A DNA stretch of 56,552 nucleotides from an uncultured Luteimonas sp. (GTDB lineage Bacteria; Pseudomonadota; Gammaproteobacteria; Xanthomonadales; Xanthomonadaceae), in assembly GCA_934541015.1 (NCBI GenBank), contig CAKTDC010000019.1, positions 1 through 56,552 of the forward strand. Direction: 5' to 3'. Both the position numbers and the translations under genes were made by a program. Below the pieces are notes generated by a model. That model had not been told where the DNA came from and searched no databases. It saw nothing but the letters and a program-made list of their open reading frames with translations. Below are positions 40,805 through 51,475 of the stretch, piece by piece (position 1 is the first letter of the stretch; each line of letters starts with the position of its first letter).

Positions 40805-41752
40805 ATGCAGAAACACACGCTGGGCCGGAACGGCCCCGAGATCGCCCCCCTCGTCTTCGGCGGCAACGTCTTCGGCTGGACCGCCGACGAGGCCACCTCG
40901 TTCAAGCTGCTCGACCGCTTCGTCGAGCGCGGCTTCAACGCCATCGACACCGCCGACGTCTACTCGTCCTGGGGCCCCGGCCTCAGCGGCGGCGAATCCG
41001 AGACCGTCATCGGCAACTGGCTGGCGAAGCGCGGCCGCCGCGACGACGTGGTGGTGATGACCAAGGTCGGCATGTGGGAACCGCGCAAGGGCCTGTCCGC
41101 CGCGAACATCGCCGCTGCGGTGGACGATTCACTCAAGCGCCTGCGCAGCGACTACATCGACGTCTATTTCGCGCACCTGGATGACGCGGACGTGCCGCTG
41201 GCAGAGACGCTCGGCGCCTTCGGGCGGCTGGTGGAAGCCGGCAAGGTGCGCACGCTGGGCGCCTCCAACCACGAGGCCGCGCGCCTGCGCGAGGCGCTGG
41301 CGGTCTCCAGTGCCGAGGGCCTGCCGCGCTACGAGGTCATCCAGCCCGCCTACAACCTCTACGACCGCAGCTTCGAGTCGGAGCTGGCGGGCGTGGCGCA
41401 GGAGCACGGCCTGGGCGTGGTCAGCTATTTCTCGCTGGCCAGCGGCTTCCTCACCGGCAAGTACCGCAGCGTCGACGACCTCAAGGGCGCTGCGCGCGAG
41501 GGCTTCCTCAAGGGCTACTTCGACGAGCGCGGCCTGCGCCTGCTCGACGCGCTGCGCAAGGTCGCCGACGACCTCAAGGCCACCCCGGCGCAGGTGGCGC
41601 TGGCCTGGCTGATGTCGCGTCCGGCGCTGACCGCGCCGATCGCCAGCGCCACCAGCCTGGAGCAGTTGGATGACATCCTGGCGGCCGCCGGCCTGGCGCT
41701 GCCGGCCCCGGCGCTCGAAGCGCTGGAGCGCGCGAGCAGCGCCGCAGCCTGA
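40805..41752 (+). CDS. aldo/keto reductase
   Basis: A 315-residue NADPH-dependent aldo/keto reductase barrel. The catalytic tetrad regions are FNAIDTADVYSSW (Asp, Tyr), VVVMTKVG (Lys) and IDVYFAHLDD (His). The cofactor end PAQVALAWLMSRPALTAPIASATSLEQL is typical. AAGGAGC precedes the ATG. The upstream gap contains REP-like hairpins, so it may be read from its own promoter or by read-through. Confidence 0.93.
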   Translation: MQKHTLGRNGPEIAPLVFGGNVFGWTADEATSFKLLDRFVERGFNAIDTADVYSSWGPGLSGGESETVIGNWLAKRGRRDDVVVMTKVGMWEPRKGLSAANIAAAVDDSLKRLRSDYIDVYFAHLDDADVPLAETLGAFGRLVEAGKVRTLGASNHEAARLREALAVSSAEGLPRYEVIQPAYNLYDRSFESELAGVAQEHGLGVVSYFSLASGFLTGKYRSVDDLKGAAREGFLKGYFDERGLRLLDALRKVADDLKATPAQVALAWLMSRPALTAPIASATSLEQLDDILAAAGLALPAPALEALERASSAAA

Positions 41753-41869
41753 TCGCACGTCCCCTGGCCCCGTCCGCGCCAGCGCGCGGCCGGGGCCTCG
41801 CCTTTGCGCCCGAACCCGGCGAACATAGGGCGGCAACCCTCCCCCGGGGAATCTTCAGAGGACTGCACC

Positions 41870-42289
41870 ATGCTGCCCATCCACGTGCCCGTCGACGAAT
41901 TCACCACGCCCGACCCGGTCACCGCCACCGGCGACACCGGCATCGCGGCGCTGCGCGAACTGATGGACGCCCACGGCATCCGCCATCTGCCGGTGCTGGA
42001 CGACGGCCGCGTCGTGGGCGTGGTCAGCGATCGCGACGTGCGCCTGGCCACCGGCCTGGACGATGCCGGCACCCTCGGGCTCTGCGCGGCCGACATCATG
42101 GCCGCCGAACCGCTGGCCGTCGCCGCGTCCACGCCGCTGGACCGGGTGGCGTTCCTGATGTCGGAGCGGAAGGTCGGCAGCGTCATCGTCAACGACGACG
42201 AAGGCCGGCTGGTCGGCATCTTCACCGCCACCGACGCGCTCAACGCGCTGATCGAGATCGTCCGCAGCGGAGGCGTGCCTCCGCAGTGA
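41870..42289 (+). CDS. CBS-domain pair protein
   Basis: A 139-residue stand-alone CBS pair (Bateman module). The first CBS covers residues about 8-65 (MDAHGIRHLPVLDDGRVVGVVSDRDVRLA), the second about 72-130 (LMSERKVGSVIVNDDEGRLVGIFTATDAL). Such proteins bind adenosine nucleotides and regulate partners. The start MLPIHVPV is taken at 41870, after AGAGGA. It is 79 bp before cytochrome b561; no partner can be named. Confidence 0.9.
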   Translation: MLPIHVPVDEFTTPDPVTATGDTGIAALRELMDAHGIRHLPVLDDGRVVGVVSDRDVRLATGLDDAGTLGLCAADIMAAEPLAVAASTPLDRVAFLMSERKVGSVIVNDDEGRLVGIFTATDALNALIEIVRSGGVPPQ

Positions 42290-42367
42290 CCCGGCGCGGG
42301 TCCCGCGTCGTGCAGGCCCGCCCTTGCCCCCGCCTCCAGCCCGCCAACCTTCAGACAGGGAGCCAGC

Positions 42368-42898
42368 ATGAGCCGCGACACCAAAGAACGCTACGGAACC
42401 GTTTCCCGCCTGTTCCACTGGGGCATCGCGCTGCTGGTCTTCTGGCAGCTGCTGAAGATCTTCGACCGTATCGACGACGGCGAGCACTGGATCGGGCAGA
42501 CCCTGGTGCCGTACCACATCTCGATCGGCGCGCTGATCCTGGTGCTGGCGGTGCTGCGCATCCTCTGGGCGCTGAGCCAGCGCCGCAACCGTCCCGGGGC
42601 GCCGCCGCCGCCGCTGATGGCCTTCCTCGCACGGGCGGGGCACTTCCTGCTCTACGTCGGCCTGGTGCTGATGCCGCTGACCGGCATCGCCATCATGATC
42701 GGCAACGGCTACGGCCTGACCGTTTTCGGCATCGAGCTGGTGCCCGGCGGCGGCGAGGTGCCGTGGCTGGCCGCGGTCGGCGGCGCCCTGCATTCGCCCG
42801 TGGCCTGGCTGCTGCTGGTGATGGTGATCGGCCACGCCGGGATGGCGCTGGTGCACCATTTCGTGAAGAAGGACGGCGTGCTGCGGCGGATGCTCTGA
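42368..42898 (+). CDS. cytochrome b561 family protein
   Basis: A 176-residue four-helix inner-membrane di-heme b protein. Histidines are placed as in CybB: RLFHWGIALLVFWQL, WIGQTLVPYHISIGALIL, HSPVAWLLLVMVIGHAGMALVHHFVKKDG. It probably moves electrons from ubiquinol, or to periplasmic acceptors. The sugar dehydrogenase gene starts 65 bp downstream, so an electron-transfer link is possible but unproven. Confidence 0.92.
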   Translation: MSRDTKERYGTVSRLFHWGIALLVFWQLLKIFDRIDDGEHWIGQTLVPYHISIGALILVLAVLRILWALSQRRNRPGAPPPPLMAFLARAGHFLLYVGLVLMPLTGIAIMIGNGYGLTVFGIELVPGGGEVPWLAAVGGALHSPVAWLLLVMVIGHAGMALVHHFVKKDGVLRRML

Positions 42899-42963
42899 GG
42901 CCTGCACGACGTCCTTGCGCCCGACAGCGTATCGTTGCCCTCCCCCTGCACAGGAGCGTCGCC

Positions 42964-44151
42964 ATGATCCGGTCTTCACTGCTCTCTCTCGCCCTGCTGG
43001 CTGCGCTTGCCGCCTGCGGCCAGAAGTCCGCCGATGCCGATCCCGCCGCGACATCGGCGGCCGGCGCGCAGGATGCGGCGGCCGACGCGCAGGCCCCGGC
43101 AGGCCACACCTTCGATACCGCCGAAGTCGCTGCGTTCGACCATCCCTGGGCGATGACCTTCCTGCCCGACGGCCGCCTGCTGGTGACCGAGATGGGGGGT
43201 GCGCTGAAGCTCTACGACCCTGCGGCAAACAGCACCGGCAGCATCGCCGGCGTGCCCGAGGTGCGGCACGTGGCGCAGGGTGGCCTGGGCGACGTGGTGC
43301 TGCATCCGCAGTTCAGCAGCAACCAGACCGTGTACATCAGCTTCGTCGAGTCCGAGGGCGACCTGCTCGGCGCCGCGGTGGCGCGCGCGCAGCTGGCCCT
43401 GGACGCGGCCGGCGGCGGTGTGCTGGAGAATCTCGAAGTCATCTGGCGGCAGGTGCCGAAGAAGGGTGGCGACGGCCACTTCGGCTACCGCATCGCCTTC
43501 GACGGCGAGGGCAAGCTGTGGGTCAGCTCCAGCGAGCGCAAGGAGTTCGACCCGGCGCAGGACATGGCCAGCAACCTGGGCAAGATCGTGCGCCTCAACG
43601 ACGACGGCACGCCGGCCGAAGGCAATCCGTTCGCCGACCAGGGCGGGGTGGCCGCGCAGGTGTGGACGCTCGGCCACCGCAACATCCTCGGCATGGCCTT
43701 CGACGCCGACGGCCGGCTGTGGGCGCACGAGATGGGCCCCAAGGGCGGCGACGAGCTCAACATGATCGTCAGGGGCGAGAACTACGGTTACCCGCTGGTG
43801 TCCAACGGCAACCACTACGACGATACGCCGATCCCCGACCACGACACCCGCCCGGAGTTCAGGGCGCCGGTGGTCAGCTGGACGCCGGTGATCTCGCCGG
43901 CGGGTTTCATCATCTACAGCGGCGACCAGTTTCCGGCGTGGAAGGGCAGCGGCTTCATCGGCGGCATGTCCTCGATGTCGCTGGTGCGCGTGGAATTCGA
44001 CGGCGAGAACGCGCGCGAGGCCGAGCGCTTTGACATGCAGCGGCGCATCCGCGAGGTCGAGCAGGGCCCGGACGGCGCGATCTGGCTGCTCGAGGACGGC
44101 ACCCGCGGCGGTGCCGGCACCCTGCTCAAGCTGACGCCCGCCGCCGGCTGA
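42964..44151 (+). CDS. lipoprotein PQQ-type soluble aldose dehydrogenase
   Basis: A 395-residue six-bladed beta-propeller of the YliI/Asd glucose-sorbosone dehydrogenase family, which oxidises aldoses with PQQ in the periplasm. The lipobox is LAALAAC (Cys18). Motifs are HPWAMTFLPDGRLLVTEMGG, GGLGDVVLHPQF, KKGGDGHFGYRIAF, LGHRNILGMAFDADGRLWAHEMGPKGGDELN and GENYGYPLVSNGNHY. The start is the ATG with AGGAG upstream at 42964. PQQ synthesis genes are not in the window. Confidence 0.93.
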   Translation: MIRSSLLSLALLAALAACGQKSADADPAATSAAGAQDAAADAQAPAGHTFDTAEVAAFDHPWAMTFLPDGRLLVTEMGGALKLYDPAANSTGSIAGVPEVRHVAQGGLGDVVLHPQFSSNQTVYISFVESEGDLLGAAVARAQLALDAAGGGVLENLEVIWRQVPKKGGDGHFGYRIAFDGEGKLWVSSSERKEFDPAQDMASNLGKIVRLNDDGTPAEGNPFADQGGVAAQVWTLGHRNILGMAFDADGRLWAHEMGPKGGDELNMIVRGENYGYPLVSNGNHYDDTPIPDHDTRPEFRAPVVSWTPVISPAGFIIYSGDQFPAWKGSGFIGGMSSMSLVRVEFDGENAREAERFDMQRRIREVEQGPDGAIWLLEDGTRGGAGTLLKLTPAAG

Positions 44152-44263
44152 GGCGCCGCACCAGGCAGGGCGCCGGTGCCCCCGCGCCCTGCGTGCAACT
44201 GGTGCTGCCGGGGGATGGCTCACGAGCGGCGCGGCGTGCTTCGAAGCAGCAGCGCCGCGCCGT

Positions 44264-44797
44264 TTACAGGGTGCGGATGGTGTCGCCGCCGCGATCGGAG
44301 AGCGCGTCCCGCGCCTGGTGGAGTTCGTCCGCATCGAAGGCGTGCACCACGACCGCCGAGCTGCCTTGCTTCAGCGCGCCACGCACCTTCAGGATGCAGG
44401 GGTCCTGGTCGGGACGCAGCGACACCAGTCCGCCGAGCAGCAGGCCGGCGAGGCCGCCGAAGCTGGTGATCACCGCCGCGGCGAACAGCGGCGAGGCGAC
44501 GATGAACGGCAGTCCCGCGGCATACAGCAGCGCGAACACGATCGCGCCCACTGCCAGACCGGCCAGCCCGAGCCTGTAGTGGGCGATGACGATGGTGCGC
44601 AGGATGCCGCGGTTTTCCGGCATCAGCTTGCGGTCCCGGAGCGGGTCATGCGGCGTGATCACCTGCACCTGCGAATCCGCCAGGTCCAGCTTCGCGCGCA
44701 GATCCCCGGCGACGCGCCGGGCGGTGCTTTCGCTGTCGAATATCGCAGCGACCTTGCTGTCCGACACTTCGCCGGTGACGCTGGAGACGATGCTCAT
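44264..44797 (-). CDS. membrane protein with two central helices, stress-type
   Basis: A 177-residue protein. An N-terminal domain (VAAIFDSESTARRVAGDLRAKLDL) resembles the start of heat-induced or general-stress membrane proteins of the YflT/DUF1269 kind, followed by two hydrophobic segments (residues about 75-95 and 98-123) and a C-terminal VVVHAFDADELHQARDAL domain. No function can be assigned. The ATG has GGAGG upstream on the minus strand. Confidence 0.75.
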   Translation of the reverse strand: MSIVSSVTGEVSDSKVAAIFDSESTARRVAGDLRAKLDLADSQVQVITPHDPLRDRKLMPENRGILRTIVIAHYRLGLAGLAVGAIVFALLYAAGLPFIVASPLFAAAVITSFGGLAGLLLGGLVSLRPDQDPCILKVRGALKQGSSAVVVHAFDADELHQARDALSDRGGDTIRTL

Positions 44798-44879
44798 GAT
44801 GCGACCTCCGTGGCTGGCTGCGACATTAGCCGGCCCGTGGTCGACATCCAGTGAGCGCCGTGCTGCACCTTCACGGTCC

Positions 44880-45063
44880 CGATGCGTGACTGAACGCCCG
44901 TGCTGCTGCGGCCGATGCTTTCACGTCGGCCTGGCGTGGGTCGGCGGATCATTTCCGAAACAGCAAGAGCCGATACATCGAGCCGCAGCGGCGGCCACCA
45001 TGAAATCCGCTGCACGGCGCGAAGGAACGCGCGAAGGGCGCCGGCCACCCGGCGCCCTTTTTT
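44880..45063 (+). ncRNA. candidate small RNA ending at an orphan terminator
   Basis: The 501-bp gap between the membrane protein and uspA contains no good CDS but ends locally in a strong intrinsic terminator on the plus strand. The nearest plus-strand gene upstream stops 0.9 kb away with an opposing gene in between. An independent short transcript is the simplest reading; its 5' end is a guess. Confidence 0.25.
45036..45063 (+). terminator. orphan intrinsic terminator
   Basis: Perfect 9-bp stem GGGCGCCGG / CCGGCGCCC with a 4-base loop followed by six T. It reads on the plus strand with no plus-strand gene directly upstream. Confidence 0.8.
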
Positions 45064-45232
45064 GTGGCCCTTCTCCCGAATGCGGAGGAGGATCGTCAGT
45101 TCCGCCGTCGGAACGACGCCGCGCCCTGCCGGCCGGGGATCGCTCTCCGTTCGGTCAGCCCCGCTCCGCGGTCCGGCCCGGCGCGCGGCGCCGGGTCAGC
45201 CCGCTGCGCGGGTTCGTGGACTCCCGCGACAC

Positions 45233-45246
45233 TTGATCCCGATCAA
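45233..45246. promoter_or_regulatory. FNR/Anr-type box upstream of uspA
   Basis: TTGAT-CCCG-ATCAA is a perfect match to the FNR/Anr/Dnr consensus TTGAT-N4-ATCAA. Its centre is about 60 bp before the start codon, compatible with activation under low oxygen. Confidence 0.75.
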
Positions 45247-45298
45247 TGCCGCAAGCCCGCGGATATCCGATGGTGGCCACTCCGACGGAGGGCATGCC

Positions 45299-45748
45299 AT
45301 GTACAACAGCATCCTGGTTCCGACCGACGGCTCGCCGCTGTCCGAGTCCGCGGTCGACTCCGCGCTGGCGCTGGCCAAGGCGCTGGGCGCGCAGGTCACC
45401 CTGCTGACCACCATCGAACCGTTCTTCATGTTCGCCTTCGCTCCCGAGCAGATCGCCGAAACGCGGGACGCCTACGAGCAGTACACCCGGGAACACGCCG
45501 AACGCCACCTCGGTGAAGCCGAGGCCAGGGCCCGCGCCCTGGGCGTCATCTGCGACACCGTCATCCAGAGCGCCGGCGATCCCCACGAGGCGATCATCGC
45601 CACCGCCCGCGAACGCGGCTGCGACCTGATCGCCATGGCCTCGCACGGTCGCCGCGGCATGAAGGCGCTGGTGCTGGGCAGCGTCACCGCCAAGGTTCTC
45701 ACCCACTCGGACATCCCGGTCCTGGTGTTCCGGCAAAGCGGCGACTGA
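45299..45748 (+). CDS. universal stress protein UspA family
   Basis: A 149-residue single-domain cytoplasmic Usp. The N-terminal SILVPTDGSPLSESAVDSAL and the ATP-binding pattern ASHGRRGMKALVLGSVTAKVL (G-2X-G-9X-G-S) are complete. The perfect FNR-type box upstream suggests induction on oxygen limitation, as for Anr-controlled Usp genes of Pseudomonas. The ATG at 45299 is chosen by alignment; an open frame extends much further upstream but through the terminator and FNR box. Confidence 0.94.
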   Translation: MYNSILVPTDGSPLSESAVDSALALAKALGAQVTLLTTIEPFFMFAFAPEQIAETRDAYEQYTREHAERHLGEAEARARALGVICDTVIQSAGDPHEAIIATARERGCDLIAMASHGRRGMKALVLGSVTAKVLTHSDIPVLVFRQSGD

Positions 45749-45757
45749 CGCGCCGCC

Positions 45758-47665
<1,908 letters not shown>

Positions 47666-47931
47666 GGCAGACTCCTGGTTCACGCACGGGCCGATTCCGG
47701 CGGCAGTCCTGCAAACGCGCGGGACCGGCGATCGGGGTCATGATGGCCGATTGCGCGCATCGAAGCTGCCTGGCTACCGCCCGCCGGTCTCACGCGACCG
47801 CGACCAGGATGAACGCCTCCTGCGTGCGGGTGCTGGCCGATGCGGCCTTTCACTCCCGCTTGCCGCCTGGCCGGTCAGCCTGCAGGTCCGCGGTCGAACC
47901 GGATCGGCCGGGTCACCGAGGAGGAATACCG

Positions 47932-48381
47932 ATGCATGGGATCAGTCGTTCTGGCACTACCCGGATCGCCGCGCTGGTGATCGCCCTCGTCGCCGCCGGC
48001 GGAATGGCGGTGGCGCAGCAGGCCGACCCGCTCACCGCTCCGCAGGTGCGCGCGCAGCTGGAGGCGCAGGGCTACACCGGCATCGACGATGTCGAGTTCG
48101 ACGACGGCATGTGGAAGGCCGACGCCACCAGCGCGGACGGCAAGCGCACCGATGTCCGCCTGGACCCGCGCACCGGCACGGTGTATCCGGACGATGCCGT
48201 CGCCAGCCTCAGCGAGGCCGACGTGCGCGCGAAGCTGTCGGCCGCCGGCTACACGCAGGTGGACGACGTGGAATTCGACGACGGCCTGTGGAAGGCCGAT
48301 GCCCGGACGGCGCAGGGCACCAGGGTCGAACTCAGGCTCGATCCGCAGACGGGCGAGGTTGTGGGCCGGGAGGCGGACTGA
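47932..48381 (+). CDS. secreted tandem PepSY-domain protein
   Basis: A 149-residue exported protein: signal peptide at residues 1-29 (ALVIALVAAGGMAVAQQ), then two PepSY-like repeats. Each has an Ala-rich helix, a Tyr-x-x-[IV]-Asp-Asp-Val-Glu-Phe-Asp-Asp-Gly turn, Trp-Lys-Ala-Asp-Ala, and a final Leu-Asp-Pro-x-Thr-Gly strand. PepSY proteins can inhibit proteases or bind envelope partners. GAGGA precedes the ATG. Confidence 0.85.
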   Translation: MHGISRSGTTRIAALVIALVAAGGMAVAQQADPLTAPQVRAQLEAQGYTGIDDVEFDDGMWKADATSADGKRTDVRLDPRTGTVYPDDAVASLSEADVRAKLSAAGYTQVDDVEFDDGLWKADARTAQGTRVELRLDPQTGEVVGREAD

Positions 48382-48444
48382 CCTCGCGGGCTGCGGCGGG
48401 GAGCGATCCCCGCCCGCCAGTCCCCGTACCAGGGAGAAGAACCT

Positions 48445-49679
48445 TCATTCCGGGCGGATGGGGGCAGCCGAAGCCTCCCCGCGCGCCATCTTTTCCTCGA
48501 TCGCGGTGAATGCCGAATGCGCGCCGGGCGGAGTTTCGGCGACGCCGGTGGCGAAATAGGCCACGCCGGTGCCGCCTTCGCGGTCGATCCACAGGCCCGA
48601 GCGCAGGCCATAGGCGTTGCCGGCGTGGCCGACGCGGGCGATGCCGTCGCCGAACGGGTCGTCTCCGCAGTCGGGCAGGGGCGTCGCCAGCGTCTGCGCG
48701 GACAGGCCGTAGCGGCAGAAGAACATCCGCCCGTGCGGATCGCGTGGCTCGTCCTCCTCGAAGGGCGAGGCGTTGCCCGGCGCCCAGGTCCAGGCCGGCG
48801 TGGCCAGCGCTTCGACCGATGCGGCCGTGAGCAGCCGTACGCCGTCGACTTCGCCGCCGCCCAGCAGCAGCTGGCCGATCTTCGCCAGCCCGTTGGCGGA
48901 AATGCGCAGGCCACCCTGCGGCCCGAAGCTGGCGCCGTTGCGCCCGGCGACCCACTGCGACAGATCGCAGCTGCCGTCGACCGCGGCACGCACCGCGCAC
49001 GCCGGCCTGCCCTTGCGGTTGTCGTCCACCGCCGGCCTGCCTTCGCTGTCGTAGAGGATCACCGCGCGGCGCACGGTGGCGTCGTCGCAGGCTTCCCAGC
49101 CGTAGCAGCCGGCGATGCCCAGCGGCTGCAGCACCAGGCGCCGCATCAGCAGGTCGAAGCGTTCGCCGCTGGCGCGCTCCATGATCGCCGCGACGAGCGG
49201 GAAATTGACGTTGGCGTAGCGCCAGTAGCTGCCCGGCGGGTGTTCCTGGTCCCAGGCCCTGGGATCGTCGAGCAGGGTGCGGAACTCGCCGTCGAGCGGG
49301 ACCTGCCAGTAGCCGGCGCCGTCGGTCAGCCCGGACTGGTGCGACAGCAGCATGCGCAGGGTGATCGGCAGGTCCGGCCAGCGGGGATGGCGCAGCGTCC
49401 AGCCGAGGGCCCGGGAGGCATCCGCGTCGAGATCGAGGCGACCGTCCTCGACCAGGCGCATCACGCCGATCGTCAGCACCAGCTTGGACACCGATGCGAT
49501 GCGCACCGGATCGTCGGCGGTGACCGCGCGCGCGGCGTCCACGTCGGCGAAGCCGCTGGCGCTGGTGGAGACGATGCCGTCGCGGTCGAAAGCCACGCGC
49601 ACGGTGGCCACGGGGCCAGCGGCGTACGCGCCGCCGGCAACCGCGAACAGCAGGGACAGGGCACAGGCGAGTCGTCTGG
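48445..49679 (-). CDS. secreted serine hydrolase, 3' exon of an intron-split gene
   Basis: The large exon of a beta-lactamase-fold hydrolase. Motifs are SVSK (in VRIASVSKLVLTIGV), YAN in WRYANVNFPLVAAIM, and HAG in RVGHAGNAYG. The group II intron ends at 49680. Joining the upstream ATGT (52383-52380) to this exon gives MSRRLACALSLLFAVAGG, an exemplary signal peptide, so the spliced mRNA should encode about 412 residues. Without splicing, in-frame starts exist inside intron domain VI (ATG at 49706, GTG at 49713), the former behind GGAGGG. That would add MKGPLPTRP-type residues before the signal. Substrate unknown. Confidence 0.85.
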
Positions 49680-49685
49680 GTCGGG

Positions 49686-49760
49686 TGGGGAGGGGCCCTT
49701 TCATATCGGGCACCCTCCCCCCCCAAGAACCGTACGTGCGAGTTTCCCCGCATACGGCTC
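49686..49760 (-). ncRNA. group II intron domains V and VI
   Basis: Domain V (49760-49727) is the catalytic 34-nt hairpin. Domain VI follows after TT and carries the bulged adenosine at 49686. GGAGGG at 49718-49713 in domain VI also looks like a ribosome site for the ATG at 49706. Confidence 0.85.
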
Positions 49761-49777
49761 AAGCCTGCGGAGAACCC

Positions 49778-51475
49778 CTATGTACGGGGCGGTTTTACAA
49801 CGGTCAAACTCTGATTGTGTACTTTGGCGTGACATACAGGATGCAGGAGTACCCGGTTGCTGAGGGCGTCCGATCCACCCCTCACCTTGTAGACGAGGTG
49901 ATGGTCGTGCCACCCGGTGTCCCGCGTGATCTTACATCCACACAACGCGCACAAGCCGTTTTGCTGCCGGAACAGCGAGACCCACTGCTTTCGGTGCTGC
50001 ATGCTGTCGAGCATGCGTTCCTTCCGCAGGGCCTCTCCATATAGCTCATCAGCAGGATCGAAGGGGTTGTAGCTCCCTTTGACCTTTTTGTGGCGCCTGA
50101 TCGCGGTGTCTGCCAGCGTGTACAACGCCAGCTTCTTCTGCGTGCCGTCTTCCTTGTGAACCGTGGTGCCGAACATCCAATTCCGATTGCCTTCTGAGCG
50201 GAAATACTTCTTCCTGACCCACTTGGCGTTCTTCTTCGGATGCCGGCGTTTCGCCCAGCGCCAGATCGCCCGGAACAACAGGTGATCCATGCGGCTGAAC
50301 GCTTCCTTGGCCACCACGGGGCGGTGGTAGTTCGCCCATCCCCGCAGCATCGGGTTCAGCAGTCGGATCAGGTCCTTCTGCCGCACCGTCTTGTGACCAC
50401 TGATGGCTTCCTTCGCCTTGCGGTAGAACGCTTGCACGTTCTTCTTGCTCGGCTTGATGAGCAGTTTTTCCGAGTATTTCCGGAAGTTCCACCCAAGGAA
50501 GTCGAAGCCTTCTTCGATGTGCACGATCCGCGTTTTCTCCGCGGACAGTTGCAATCCCCGCTGCGCGAGGAACGCTTCCACCCACGGCTTCACTTCGTTT
50601 TCCAGAATCTCCTTCGAGATTCCGGTGATGACGAAGTCATCCGCATACCGCACCACGTTGATTTTCAGCTTCTGGGCTTTCGTCTTGCCGTAGTGCGCAC
50701 CGAGGTGCGCTTTCAGGCCCGACTCAAGTCCATTCAATGTCACGTTCGCCAAGGTTGGACTGATGACCCCGCCTTGTGGCGTGCCTTCGTCCGTCGACTG
50801 CAGCTGTCCCTTGTGTACAACGCCGGCTTTCAGCCATTTTTCGAGCACTTCGCTGTCCATCGGGACGTTGCGAAGCAGCCAGTCATGGCCGATGTGGTCG
50901 AAGCATCCTTTGATGTCCGCTTCCAGCACCCATTCGGCCGAGGCCTTCTGGGAGAGAGAAACAAACAGCTGGCCCATGGCGTCGTGCGTCGAGCGGTTGG
51001 TCCTGAATCCATAGGAATTCGGGTCGCTCTGCGTTTCCACCACCGGTTCCAGCGCCAACATGTGCAGCGCCTGCATGGCCCGATCCAACATCGTCGGGAT
51101 TCCCAACGGGCGTTCTTTCCCATTGGCTTTCGGGATGTATACGCGGCGCAGCGGCATAGGCCGATAGCCGCGCTTCTTCAACCTGCCGACAGCTTCCTGC
51201 TTTGCAGCCGGACTGTCCCACAGCTCCTTGTCTACTCCTGATGTACGTGCACCTTTGTTTTCCGTCACTCGCCGTACCGCTAAAGCCTTGGCACTGAACG
51301 AGCGGGTCAGCGACCGCTGCAGGGCCCTTGCCCTGCGGTGATCGCCTTCCTGTATTGCCTTCACGATTCTCAGCTGCATCGCTCGCACGTTCCGTTCAAC
51401 CCGCCGCCAGTCGATGGCGTGCCAGTTGTCAGGCGCGTGGGAGCGTACAGACCCGATATTCTGAGTAACTTCCAT
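49778..51475 (-). CDS. ltrA: group II intron reverse transcriptase/maturase with HNH endonuclease
   Basis: A 565-residue, apparently intact intron-encoded protein. It has an N-terminal extension DNWHAIDWRRVERNVRAMQLRIVKAIQEG and SFSAKALAVRRVTENKGARTSGVD (RT0/RT1), PLGIPTMLDRAMQAL (RT2), GTPQGGVISPTLANV (RT4), the catalytic YADD at 277-280, and a maturase/thumb region with PMLRGWANYHR. The C-terminal HNH endonuclease (CALCGCKITRDTGWHDHH ... HPVCHAKVH, residues about 506-552) would cut the target for retrohoming. No frameshift or missing motif was seen, so the intron may still be mobile. Confidence 0.95.
   Translation of the reverse strand: MEVTQNIGSVRSHAPDNWHAIDWRRVERNVRAMQLRIVKAIQEGDHRRARALQRSLTRSFSAKALAVRRVTENKGARTSGVDKELWDSPAAKQEAVGRLKKRGYRPMPLRRVYIPKANGKERPLGIPTMLDRAMQALHMLALEPVVETQSDPNSYGFRTNRSTHDAMGQLFVSLSQKASAEWVLEADIKGCFDHIGHDWLLRNVPMDSEVLEKWLKAGVVHKGQLQSTDEGTPQGGVISPTLANVTLNGLESGLKAHLGAHYGKTKAQKLKINVVRYADDFVITGISKEILENEVKPWVEAFLAQRGLQLSAEKTRIVHIEEGFDFLGWNFRKYSEKLLIKPSKKNVQAFYRKAKEAISGHKTVRQKDLIRLLNPMLRGWANYHRPVVAKEAFSRMDHLLFRAIWRWAKRRHPKKNAKWVRKKYFRSEGNRNWMFGTTVHKEDGTQKKLALYTLADTAIRRHKKVKGSYNPFDPADELYGEALRKERMLDSMQHRKQWVSLFRQQNGLCALCGCKITRDTGWHDHHLVYKVRGGSDALSNRVLLHPVCHAKVHNQSLTVVKPPRT

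Noticed and set aside
49778..51475. Retron or insertion-sequence reverse transcriptase
   Set aside because: The RT has maturase and HNH parts and is flanked by clear group II intron domains V and VI, without IS ends or a retron msr/msd.
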